DNA of 64,000 nt from Rhodosorus marinus. Lineage: Eukaryota > Rhodophyta > Stylonematophyceae > Stylonematales > Stylonemataceae. The notes beneath the pieces are model-generated. The model saw only the letters and a program-made list of their open reading frames with translations, did not search any database and was not told the origin of the DNA. Within the stretch, counting starts at the first letter, position 1; each line of letters opens with the position of its first letter. Location of the stretch: positions 868,001 to 932,000 of the forward strand of contig JAMWBK010000011.1 in the NCBI GenBank assembly GCA_029953675.1, in the 5' to 3' direction. The translations under genes were made by a program, and so were the position numbers. Below are positions 1 through 10,332 of the stretch, one piece after another.

Positions 1-1196
1 TTCGCTCCTCGGCGCCGTTAATGTTCGAGGTGAGCGTGGAGGTGCATGAGGAGGTGATGAAGTCGCCGTTTTATGGGTTCCTTGAGGCCCTGTCAAAGCC
101 CGTGTTCACGCTCTCGACCAGCTACAATGACGACGTTAGAGTTGGAATGGGCTGGGTTTTTGAGACCCATGACCTGCTTTTGGATTATCCCAGAGGAGGA
201 GGAGGAGTTCACGAGTTTCACGACTTGGTAAGCTATCAAAGGAGTTGTGTCTTTAAGCACAACGGCAAGTCTCAAGTGCTCTGCACGTTGCCCGCTGCGG
301 ACGTCTCTGGACGGTTTCACCCGTTCTTTCATATTGTAGAGAACGACCGACGGTCGAATTACCAGGAGATTGGAATGCTTGACCGCGTGAGTGGAAACAA
401 ACTCTTCTCGATCAAGCAGCTAGCGACACGACCTTGTGAGCTATGTACATTGCGCGGCGAGCCGTGCCTTTGCTCGAACGAGATGGTGTCAAGGGGCTTT
501 CTTCCAGGGACGGATGAATCTAGTGACGGTTTGATAATGGCTCCGGATTTGGATGTTGCAGCTTGCCAGGTTGCAAGAAGGCGCTGGATGGCAGGAAGGT
601 TTGGATTTCACGTGAACGGACTCCCTGCGTTTTCAGTGAATGCAAAGCTGCTGTCATCCGGAGAGATGCTTGAAAGGGCGCGCATCTTTCTGGTGCAGAA
701 CCAAGCGCAAAAATCTACCAGCTTATGTCCAATTTCACATTCAATTCTACAGAGGGCCATAATGTCGGTGTTGGAGAAGAAGGAACAGGAAAACGCCGTT
801 TCCGGTGACAAGGATGCGGAGCGGTTTAAGTGCGACCGGTGTGGTGCTTCATTCACCCGGATTTGGAGCCTTAGGAGACACGTCGCGGGTGTCCACGAGG
901 AGAACCGCCAGTTTGCTTGCGAGTTGTGTTCCAGAACCTTCAAGCAGAGTGGACACTTACAGGAGCACCTGAGGACGAACCATTCGAGAAACGGCGGGCA
1001 CAGTTGTGAGATTTGCAGAAAGCGATTCGGAGTGAAGTCAAAATTAGAGCGCCACATGTATCAAAAGCACTCGAACATAAGGATGTATGAGTGCGAGCTG
1101 TGTCTGAAGAAATACAAGGACGCTCATGGTCTGAAAACCCATGTCAAACGAAAGCACAGCTCGACACATAAGACCACACGGGTTGAGACGTTCTGA
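1..1196 (+). CDS. C2H2 zinc-finger protein, tandem paralogue 1 (5' truncated by window)
   Basis: The reading frame is open to the left edge. Residues before the first ATG (position 21) still align with the paralogues at 4331, 7177 and 10333, so the true start lies outside the window. The visible part begins in the conserved HEEVMKSPFYG block. It continues through a VRVGMGWVFE block, a cysteine cluster (C-x2-C-x6-C-x-C after ATRP) and a block around FGFHVNGLPAFS. Four C2H2 fingers follow at about residues 271-374, all C-x2-C-x12-H-x4-H. Tandem fingers of this kind usually bind DNA in the nucleus, so a transcription regulator is inferred. The N-terminal domain matches no family I know. Stop is TGA at 1194-1196. 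Confidence 0.85.
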   Translation, partial: RSSAPLMFEVSVEVHEEVMKSPFYGFLEALSKPVFTLSTSYNDDVRVGMGWVFETHDLLLDYPRGGGGVHEFHDLVSYQRSCVFKHNGKSQVLCTLPAADVSGRFHPFFHIVENDRRSNYQEIGMLDRVSGNKLFSIKQLATRPCELCTLRGEPCLCSNEMVSRGFLPGTDESSDGLIMAPDLDVAACQVARRRWMAGRFGFHVNGLPAFSVNAKLLSSGEMLERARIFLVQNQAQKSTSLCPISHSILQRAIMSVLEKKEQENAVSGDKDAERFKCDRCGASFTRIWSLRRHVAGVHEENRQFACELCSRTFKQSGHLQEHLRTNHSRNGGHSCEICRKRFGVKSKLERHMYQKHSNIRMYECELCLKKYKDAHGLKTHVKRKHSSTHKTTRVETF

Positions 1197-2426
1197 AGGT
1201 GCACCAGGAAAGGTTCTACGAAGCACAATGTCGAGAAGAGTGCGCAGCGCTGGAACACGTCCGTTTCTTACGGTTTTTTAACATGTCAGGTTATTTATTC
1301 TTACGATGCAGTATAGGAACCCTTTGCTTCGAATTAGCACTGGTTAAATAGACTCTTGCTTTCCCTCATGATCCCGTTGAGAATGCTGGTCGCAGTGTAC
1401 CGATTCATGTGCCACATCTCCAGGTCATTCGAGAGGATGTTTTCGGGGTCTATCGAAAGTTGTAGGTGCAGCACTCACTCATAGCTAGCCCACCAAATTC
1501 ATGTTACAAGCATTTCGACTCTCAGTGGATCAGTCATGGATCATTAGGAATCGTGGTTAACCCAAGTCCGGATTTAGAGCGGGAAGGAGACCGTCGACGT
1601 CCTCCGTTTTCCAGTTCTCAGTCCACATGGGTTCGCATCTTCGCTGGCATGCGTTCCCGAGACGCTTATATTACCCTCGAGCGACTGCGGCTTTAGTCGA
1701 CAACCCCAGCCTCTTGGCGACTTCTGCTGAAATCAAGTTAATCTGCAGCCCACCCTCAACTGTGTTAAGGGCTTTGCGGTTACCAACCTTCAGTCCAACA
1801 ATCGGTGAAGGGTAGCTCTCCTTTCCTTTGCTGACGGTTTCTCATCGTGGAATGCAGCCGAACACGCGTTTGCCTGTGCGGCCGCCAGGATGTGAGGAAT
1901 TGGAAGGGCCGAATAGACAGCTTCTTTGCGGATCCAAAAGTCGCGCTCTCAACGATGGCAGATCCAAGTGTCGAAAAGCGACTAGAAAAAATTGCGCGGA
2001 AGCGAAGCACAGGCTACAACGACAGCAGGGTATCCCTACTGTGAAGTAGTATTCCATCCATTTGCATGCAATATTCAGTATCAAGAATCCCAAAAAGAGT
2101 ACAAAATGTTTATGGTGGTTTCGTGCACGGCTTTTTCGTGCAAATTGTAAATCGAAAGTTATTTTCGCGGATGCAGCATTTTTGCAGTTTTTAAGGTATT
2201 CATCAATTTCAATTTATGATTAGTCAAAGAAAATAGAGAATATATTGCTCCGTTGAGCTGTGTCCGATTATCGCTTCTTCTATCCACGGCACCACGATAG
2301 TCAGCTACTTGACGCTTCCTCACGACAGACTAGGATGTACTAGACCAAAATGGGATAACCAAATTGTAGCTACCCATAGTCCAAGAGGTCCCACAGAATT
2401 CCGACTAGCAAACAACGTGACGGAAA

Positions 2427-2659
2427 CTTTTCCCATAGCTCAGGCTGATACTGGTTTGGTGGTTTTTCTAACATAGCCTGATGCGCTAGAGTGGTCAGTG
2501 GAGAGGAATAACATTCATCTGGGCATATAGACTGCTTGGAACCTTTTCCCATAGCTCAGGCCGATACTGGTTTGGTTTGGTGGTTTTTCTAACATAGCCT
2601 GATCGGCTAGAGTGGTCAGTGGAGAGGAATAACATTCGTCTGAGCATATAGACTGCTTG
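2427..2659. repeat. Two-copy tandem duplication, unit about 112-117 bp
   Basis: Copies at 2427-2538 and 2543-2659 share nearly the whole unit, from CTTTTCCCATAGCTCAGG to GCATATAGACTGCTTG. There are a few substitutions, and the second copy has an extra TTTGG repeat. No coding frame is conserved across the units, so this looks like a recent local duplication of non-coding DNA. Confidence 0.85.
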
Positions 2660-3241
2660 ACGAGCACACAGTTAGGGACCGTACATTGATTCTTCTGGTG
2701 GAAAGTAAACGTCTATATGGTCACTTTCGGCCGAGCGAAATAGGGTAGTCACTTCCGTCCCATAAAGAAGTCCCATGATGTATGACAAGTATCGGTCGGT
2801 CGGATAAAGGTTTATCGGGCCTGAAAGCATGTCATGATTAGAGTGTTTGACTTCCGGCTCGTGTCCAATACAAGTTTATCGGACCTGAATAAAAAGGAAG
2901 ATGTGGTTCGTCCGATGTTTTCTTTACGGTCCGTAGTGGTCCCACAATTTTCTTCTTCCGGGCGGGTTGGGCGGAACTTCGATAAAGACCGCCCAGTTCG
3001 CAAATTACAGCGTAATCGTTTATAGAAGCCAGAACAACGATACCAGTATTTCAGTAGACTTCTAGTACTCTCTTGGGATTTGACAGCTGTCCGACGACTT
3101 CGATCGGAGATCGCGACGGAGAGGAGAACAGTTCCAAAGTCCTTGGGGAAGTTGTGCGGGAAAAGAAGGGGAAAAGGAACTAAAATGAATGTCAGAATCT
3201 GCTAAAAGAAATTCCACATATTCGGAAGGATAGTTGTTGCG

Positions 3242-3342
3242 TTGGCGAAGTGGTTATCCCAGACGAGTGGACATCAGTGCTCAAACTCTACGAGTGGGTT
3301 CGAATACAACACGGTCGGTGTTGTATTCGAACCCACTCGTAG
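3242..3342 (+). repeat. tRNA-like (A box/B box) sequence with 25-bp perfect inverted repeat
   Basis: A Pol III A-box-like TTGGCGAAGTGG lies at 3242-3253 and a B-box-like GGGTTCGAATAC at 3296-3307, with tRNA-like spacing. The segment 3288-3312, which contains the B box, is repeated exactly in inverted orientation at 3318-3342 with a 5-base loop. The acceptor and T stems do not pair well, so this is not called a functional tRNA. A tRNA relic or a tRNA-derived short element is more likely. Confidence 0.5.
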
Positions 3343-4330
3343 CTCGCCATGGGGATCGGGATCGGGCGATAGGTCATTTCTCCCCTGGGGACCGGTTAGA
3401 GGAAGGACCGTAAGGTACACGTGCCTTCGTCAACAGCCAACAGCCCAGACTCGAATTCCAAATAGGCGTTCAGAAAATCCTGGAATTGGACTTTCACTAT
3501 GTCCAAAAAGAACGATACTCGGACAGACTCTCCCTCTATTTTCTTTGACTAGTCATCCCTCTCCTTTTTGTACCAAATGCACCCAAAAAAACCCAATTGG
3601 ATTGTGTAGGACAGCCTGTATACTTCAAAAATAACCTTAATTCAATACCACAAGTATCGCCAAAAAATCATAATTCAATATCTAAACCAGAGATGATTGA
3701 TTAATAAACTAGAGTTGATTGAATATCCCCCAATAAAACGGTTTCTCCTTTTTGTTGAATAATTGCCACGAAAACACCGCCCCTAGATTTTCTGATGGTG
3801 TGAACTGTCCATGGACGAGGAAGAGAATTTATCGGACCTGTCTGATCATCGTTGATGGGACGATCTATATATGCCCCGGCCCGAACGCTCATACTAAACA
3901 TCATCGCATCTGCAGAGTAGAAAGTCAAAGCACTTTTTCACATCGCTCCTGTGAAGCAGAAAGTTCTTTCAGTCGCACCTCGTTGGGTGGAGGCGGCACG
4001 CAGATAAACAGCTCCTTCATGACGAAGCCAATTGGCAAAAGTTCGGTGGCCGTGAAGGGGACGAGAAGTGTACAGTGCGACAACATCATTCCTTCGCGTC
4101 CGATTTTGGGGATGTGCCGTTTTAGAGGGCTATGGCAATGGTCGAGGAGGAGGTTGGTCTGTGTGCGGGGGGGTGAGAGGTTTATGAATCCTTACGAGCA
4201 GGGATTGTTGTTGTCATTAAGTTCTATTGATTCTATTATGTGAGTTTTGTTCAACGATTTCAGCTCGGAGTGAGTTGCTTTTGTATGAGGGCATCGAGCT
4301 TCTGGTTTTTTTTTGTGTAGATAAGGGGGG

Positions 4331-5686
4331 ATGACGTTTTCGGAGCTGTTTCCCGTGGCCGACGAGGTGTTGAAGGACTTTATCCTTCACAAGAGCGATG
4401 TGAAACTGTTCGACTTCAACTCTGCAAATGCGATGATGTTTCATATGAACGTGCTGCTGCACGAGGAGGTGATGAAGTCGCCGTTCTATGGGCTTCTGCA
4501 GGGGCTCTCCAACCCCGTGTTCATGCTTTCTACAAAGTACTGTGAAGACGTGAGGATAGGAATGGGTTGGATTTTTGAGGACTTGGGGCCGCTTCTGGAA
4601 TACCCTTCCGGTGAAGGAGGCGTTCACGGGGTACAAGAGGCGGTCACTACCGAACGGATATGTATCTTCAAGCACAATGGCCGAGCTCGCTTGATCTGCA
4701 CACACCCTGGAGATGACAATGGAATTCCGTTCTACAACCTTGAGGAGATAAATATGCGGCAAAACTGCAACGAGGTTGGTGTTCTTGACAGAGAGACAGG
4801 AAACAAGTTCTTTTCAGTGAAGCAGATGGCGACGAGACCCTGTGTTATATGTCGTGCCAGGGGGGATGGCTGCTGCTGCTCGGAAGTGATGATGTCGAGG
4901 GGGTTTGGAGCTATGCCTATCGAGACAGAAGAACGAACCATGGAAAGATTGGATTTCAGTGACCAGGCTTTTACAGTTGCGAGCAGGCAGTGGTTGTCCG
5001 GGAGGTTCGGGTTTCACGCAGACGGACTTCCTGCCTTTTCGATTAACTCGTGGATACTATCATCTGGAGATTTATTTAACAAGGCCAAAGTCTATCTGGT
5101 GCAGCAACAGGCACAGCAATCGACAAGACTACGCCCTCCGTTGTCACGCTCGCCCTTGGAGAGATCGATATTTTCGATGATGACCGAAAAACCGCTGCGC
5201 AAGAAAGCATTGACATTTGGGGAACCGAAGCAGGTATTGATGGATGCCATTCCATCGACGGACGCTGAGACGTCGGAAAATCTGGTCGATAGGGAGCGGG
5301 TGAAATGCGACCAGTGCGATGCTTCGTTTGGAAGCGGATGGGGCCTGCGAAGGCACATTGCAGGAGTGCACGAGAAGAGCCGCAACTTCACGTGCGAATT
5401 CTGTCCAAGAACTTTCAAACAAAGCGGACACCTGCACGAGCACATACGCGTGTACCACTCGGAAAATGGGGGCCACGACTGCGAGATCTGTGGTAAGCGT
5501 TTTGGAGTGAAATCGAAACTGGACCGGCACGTTATTCAGAAGCACATGAATGTCAAGGAGTTTGAGTGCAAGCTGTGCCGGAGAAGGTACAAGGACAAAC
5601 ATTCGCTGAATACACATACGAAACGGAAGCACGCTTGTGAAGAGGGACAAAGCGCTAGCGAGGAAAGAAACCGAGGCGAGGGATGA
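4331..5686 (+). CDS. C2H2 zinc-finger protein, tandem paralogue 2
   Basis: A single-exon protein of 451 residues, the clearest complete member of the four-gene array. The ATG at 4331 gives an N-terminus (MTFSELFPVADEVLKDF) that matches the ATG starts of paralogues 3 and 4. The N-terminal domain spans about residues 1-250 and includes PVADEVLKDFILHK, HEEVMKSPFYG, VRIGMGWIFE, a Cys cluster around residues 173-185 and the FGFHADGLPAFS block. A variable linker follows. Four C2H2 fingers lie at about residues 324-432, all with H-x4-H spacing, and a short charged tail closes the protein. A nuclear DNA-binding role is inferred from the fingers. The N-terminal domain is unrecognised and could be an interaction or metal-binding module. 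Confidence 0.9.
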   Translation: MTFSELFPVADEVLKDFILHKSDVKLFDFNSANAMMFHMNVLLHEEVMKSPFYGLLQGLSNPVFMLSTKYCEDVRIGMGWIFEDLGPLLEYPSGEGGVHGVQEAVTTERICIFKHNGRARLICTHPGDDNGIPFYNLEEINMRQNCNEVGVLDRETGNKFFSVKQMATRPCVICRARGDGCCCSEVMMSRGFGAMPIETEERTMERLDFSDQAFTVASRQWLSGRFGFHADGLPAFSINSWILSSGDLFNKAKVYLVQQQAQQSTRLRPPLSRSPLERSIFSMMTEKPLRKKALTFGEPKQVLMDAIPSTDAETSENLVDRERVKCDQCDASFGSGWGLRRHIAGVHEKSRNFTCEFCPRTFKQSGHLHEHIRVYHSENGGHDCEICGKRFGVKSKLDRHVIQKHMNVKEFECKLCRRRYKDKHSLNTHTKRKHACEEGQSASEERNRGEG

Positions 5687-7176
5687 CGCGGTTGGAAAAA
5701 GCCAGTTTTGCTCTGTCTCTTCTTCGTAAGACTTGCAGCCTAAAAGCAAGAATAGCAGCTGCAATCCTGCGGATCCTCGTTTCGCCGGGAAGGGAACTTC
5801 ATTGGCCCGAGACAGCGTTCGAGGCTATGGAAAAGCGCCTATAGTCTTTCGCGGGACTGAGTGCTTCCGTAGTGGCTCTTAAGTACGATGCGCGATGGCT
5901 TCGTAGTCAGAATACATGCCGTCAAGCGCACTTGCATAAGCGCAGACGCTTGTGCAGGGCGGACTCCTTAACTCCTCGTTCAGATAGTGTCGATTTGCGA
6001 TGGATTTGGAGTGACGGAGCTGATTGGGAGGTCAATTCCCATGCTCTACTATCAACTGAAGCCACTCGGAGGAACACATGTGGACCCCAAACCACGAGAG
6101 GGTACCTTGTTTCCGAAGAGTCAAGAGGAGAATGTCTACAGGCACAACTTCGACAGCTATAAACCCACCCGCGGCCTCACACACGGCGTTCAAAATTCGA
6201 AGTATGTCGTATAATCATTAACAAACTCTGACAGCACTAAACTATACCGAGGACAATCGATTTCGGGATCTTCAGTAGCAGTTCCAGATGACGCTAGGCT
6301 AGACACACTGTGTTGCCACCGCAGACGAAAGGTCTGCTCAAAACACAACCTGGAGCATTGTGAGGACTGTCCCTTTTCCTTCCTCGGCCATCTTTTTGCC
6401 AAGGAAGCCTTACTCGACGGCAGTTCCCAGGCAAAAGAGACAGCTCTCCGGGAATGTCGTGACCAGTTATAACGGCCTTCAGAAACAAGCTTGAACATTC
6501 ATTTTGCGGCGGGATCACTTCTACGCCCCTAATCGCCACTGGTCAAAACACGCACCTCAAACTGCCCCGACAACCGTATGGGGTTGCACAGACTGCTCAA
6601 GCGAGGAGAGCCGTCTAGCCAACAGTCCCGCTACCCTTCTTTACAGCACCTATGATGTCAGGTTGGTACATGTATGCTGCAGCACTTATATACTGAAAAC
6701 CATCTAACTGATGATCTCCACCAGCAGTGTCCAGAAGGCTATCCTACTCTGCTCAATCTCCACGCTTCAGGGTGATCTCCTTCCTCACGGGATTTCTCTC
6801 TGTACATTTGCTGATGATAAAAGAAAAAGCTCTGTGGGATTTTGGGGCTTCGCGGGGAAGATGGAGGGAGAGCTCGGGAACTGAATGGGATGAGTTGCTT
6901 GTTGGTATCTTGAAGCTCTTCAATATAAGGCAAGCAGAAGGAGGTATGTTTTGAGATTAGGTATTGTAGCTCACGCTATGCTGCTGCGAGCTTGAAGTCA
7001 TTGCAGGAGGGTGGCTTTTGGGGATGGGAGAAGTGAAAAATGGGTCAGCGAGAGCGGGGGGTATTCGAGGGACGAAGTTGTTCGTGGTCTTGTTTCGGTT
7101 GAGTAGTCTTGGATGAAATCACCGGAGGTTGGTGTTTTTGGGCTTTTTAGGTTTGGTTTTGAGAGGAAGAAGAACA
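5687..7176. other. Intergenic region between zinc-finger paralogues 2 and 3
   Basis: About 1.5 kb. I see no coding exon, repeat or RNA gene that can be supported. Confidence 0.6.
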
Positions 7177-8491
7177 ATGGAGTTTGAGGAGATGATTCCA
7201 GTGGCGGATGAGGTCTTAAAAGACTACATGCTGCATAAGGGTGAAGTGAGAGTGTTCGACTTTGGTTCGGCTTCACCGATTATGATTGATGTAAAGGTTA
7301 TTTTCCACGAGGAGGTGATGAGGTCGCCGTTCTATGGAATCCTCAAGTCGTTTGAGAATCCCATTTTCGTTACGTCAGTTAAGTACAAGGAGAAAGTTCG
7401 GATAGGAATGGGCTGGTCTTTTGAGGATTCTGGGCCTCTGATCGAGCATTCCAAGGGGAATGGAGGCTGGCATTCAACTTCGGAAGTGACCACGACCACC
7501 AGGATTTGCTTTTTCGAACACAAGGGTTGCGCTCACCTCCTGTCTACACCTCGGGGCGGAGATACGCCCGGCCAACCGTTCCTACATGTGGTTCAGAAAG
7601 ACGGAGAGACGAACTATCAGGAAGTAGGGATTCTGAACGAAGAGACAGGCGCGAAAATTTTTGGAATTAGGCAGTCCGCCACACGTCCCTGCGTCTTCTG
7701 CTCAGCAAGGGATGAGCCATGTCTGTGTTCCCGGAAAATGATCTCGAGGAGCTTTGGTCCTCCTTCGCTGCGGAAGGAAAAGTTCCTCGCCGGAACCTTA
7801 AGCATTCGACGACGGCGCTTTCAAAAGCACAAGCGATCAGTGGCTTTCAGGGAGATGGAATTTTCACGTGAACGACATGCCCGCATTCTCCACTCACGCC
7901 ACGGTGCTCTACGCCGGGACGATGTTCGAGAATGCGAAAAACTTCCTCTGCCAACGGGAAATAATGAAATCTGCAATCCTCTACGAACCAGTATCTTCGT
8001 CATCGGATTTAGAGAATGTGGCTTCAATGCATCTTGAAGGTGTGCGCGGCTCTGTTGCGGAGCTTGGAGTAGACCTTGACATCTCGGATGGGATGAGCAG
8101 CGACGCAAAAGACACGCCTGCAAAGGTTTACGAATGCCGGAAATGTGACACCGTGTTCAGACGCGCTTACGACTTGAAAAGACACGACGCAGGTGTACAC
8201 CAGATTAGCAGAAGCTTTGCCTGCGATAAATGCTCTAGGACCTTCAAGCAGAAGGGACACCTGAACGAACACATGAAGGCGTACCACTCCGAAGCCGGTG
8301 GCCATGAGTGTGAGGTATGCGGGAAGCGATTTGGAGTCAAATCCAAACTCCTACGGCATATAGTGGGAGTCCATACAAACATGCGACTGTTTCCGTGCAA
8401 GTACTGCCGTAAGAAGTACAAGGAGAAGCACCTCCTGAACCACCATCTCAGACATAAGCACCCAAGTGAGAACCCGATCACTACTGATTAG
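7177..8491 (+). pseudogene. C2H2 zinc-finger protein, tandem paralogue 3, with interrupted frame
   Basis: The ATG at 7177 gives MEFEEMIPVADEVLKDY, aligned with paralogues 2 and 4. The first frame runs through the HEEVMRSPFYG, VRIGMGWSFE and ATRPCVFCSAR blocks. At about 7795-7803 homology jumps to the next frame, which starts AFDDGAF at 7802, continues with QWLSGRWNFHVNDMPAFS and carries four C2H2 fingers to the stop at 8491. One extra base near 7801 explains the shift exactly. Alternatives are a 46-nt GT..AG intron (7757-7802), which also restores the frame but removes aligned residues, or an assembly error. Both halves look conserved and free of other damage, so any inactivation would be recent. 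Domain content otherwise matches its neighbours. Confidence 0.65.
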
Positions 8492-10332
8492 GCGGAGCGG
8501 GAGGAGTTTTGAGTCCCGCTGTGGAGGCCTTGCAAGAAACAAGGTGTGCTTTTTAACGCTTTTACATAACTGCGAATATTATATTACGGTACTAGACGTG
8601 CTTTTGGGACTCGCACTTCATGCACGTCATCCTCTCCCAGCCGAGCTGAGGGACCATGAGCACGCGTACATCGATCCGCTACTAACTGTACTAATACGTT
8701 CACCGTTCGATTAATTTTCTTTAATAAAAATGAGGCATTTAGGAAGGTCAGGTCTGCGTGTGTTTTTCACGTCTCCTTAGTTCAAATTAGTTCACCTTAC
8801 TTGGACCAGATCAAAAACTCCCGGTCTAAGTCTGTCTTATATAGTCTTCCAAAGTACCAAATATAAACCAAAAGATTGCTGAATAGGTGCTTTCAAATAT
8901 AGCTCTTCCCTAATCTGTCCTATCATCAGCTTTTACCCTTTCGTACTAATGAAGAGCTCTGCTCGTCAGCTCCGGGACATAACGTGGCGTCCGCCCCACT
9001 GTGTGCTGACTTTTAGCCTTTTTAAGTATCATAACCTGTACTGCCCAAAAATAAAAATAAGACATGTACATGAGATGCCAATACAAGTCAATGATTGGTT
9101 AATTTTAGATATCATAACCAATAATGTCCACGAAAGATTCAAAGTTGAAGAGCTTAGGACAGGTGTCTTACTAGATAGTAATAATTGGAGTAATATTCAA
9201 TCAGTAGTATTTTAAACCAATGAAGATGCTGCAAAGGAATTTTTTTCCTTGAAAGCGTTTTTATTGGCTGTGATGAAATTGAATTTACGCATTTCATTGT
9301 TTTGCCCTATCTGGTTGCTGACAGTAGGTTTGTGCCCGTGTGGGTTGGGTTTTTCGCTGGTTACCCCTCTAAACCCCCCTGATTTCCCGGGTTTAACCAC
9401 TTCTTGGTCGTAAACAGCGAAAAGCCTGACCCCCTTGGCATAAACCTACTGACAAGGCTCCATATTGGTCTGGCCAAGCGGACTTGGTTTTGAGGACCTA
9501 GTCCGCCGCGGACGGTATTCTGAGATGGTTGTTTATGACTGACCAGATATGGTACGATATGACTGGATGCAGTCAGTTACGGTACCAGAGCTTTGCTCTC
9601 GTCTTGATATACGGTTGGAACAATTCCCCCTCCGGGCCAGCTACATTGTCCTACCGTTAGTCTCGTTCCTAGGCGTTCATCGTTGTAGTTCGAAGAAACG
9701 CTGGAGCAAAACCACGAGCATCCGAGGAGCTGACGAGGCGGGTATTTCAGCCGGTCTGCCTTAACACACCCCTTGTTAAAATTTGAAGTACTCTGGAGTA
9801 GCCTCGAGCGTCCCGCGCTAATCTCCCCAACAGCCACCCGCGGCCTTGTCGACGCCCAGCTGGGCGGACAGATGTAAGTCCACTAGTGAGAGTCGTACCC
9901 AAAAAGCTAAAGATAAGCTTCCGACCGACATCCATAGCTCGATCTGATTCAGGCCACACCATCTCAAACTGGTGTATAAGACCCTATGGAGGGTCCAAAA
10001 ACAGGTTCTTCTAAACTAAGTTTGGTGTAAACTTATCAACCTGTCCGTTAAGATCCTTTGAGGGGCTGAACCAGCAAGCTCACGTCCTAGCTCGGTCCCC
10101 ATGCAGTCGGGCGTACTCTCTGGAAAGTGCGGACCGATGTACTAGAAATATCTGAGCTGAAGGTGGAGAGGGGAGATTGGGTGCTTGGTCGGAGAGAGCA
10201 CCTGGATTCGTGAAAGAGAAGGACAAATGGAGGAGAGAACTCGCTGGTTTGGAGAGAGGCTTTTGGCCGGTTAGTAGAGATCTGACAAGTTTTTTCGATT
10301 CGGATGTGAAAGGTGTTGGCATTCCTTCAACG
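8492..10332. other. Intergenic region between zinc-finger paralogues 3 and 4
   Basis: Contains one copy of the 124-bp inverted-repeat element (9325-9448). A weak tRNA-like stretch just after it is discussed among the rejected items. No gene is supported in the remainder. Confidence 0.6.
9325..9448 (-). mobile_element. 124-bp MITE-like foldback element, copy 1
   Basis: Ends are TAGGTTTGTGCC and its near-inverse GGCATAAACCTA. The long arms pair across a short middle. Flanks are CTGACAG (9318-9324) and CTGACAA (9449-9455), a 7-bp target duplication with one mismatch. This copy is reversed relative to those at 12272 and 17318, and all three are exactly 124 bp. It encodes no protein. Confidence 0.85.

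Larger units (their letters stand above)
1197..4330. other. Intergenic region between zinc-finger paralogues 1 and 2
   Basis: About 3.1 kb with no convincing gene. It holds a tandem duplication (2427-2659) and a tRNA-like segment ending in a perfect 25-bp inverted repeat (3242-3342), listed separately. The remaining open stretches are short and lack family motifs or splice-consistent exons. Confidence 0.6.

Noticed and set aside
3242-3634. 130-codon plus-strand open frame
   Set aside because: It begins without ATG at the tRNA-like element and runs through the perfect hairpin, so it is a by-product of the repeat.
9464-9547. tRNA-Ser/Leu-like stretch: TGGCCAAGCGG A-box-like sequence, a TCCG-CCG-CGGA hairpin resembling a variable arm, and ends that pair at 6 of 7 positions
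   Set aside because: No T-loop or B box is present where it should be and the anticodon stem has a mismatch. At best it is a degraded tRNA relic.
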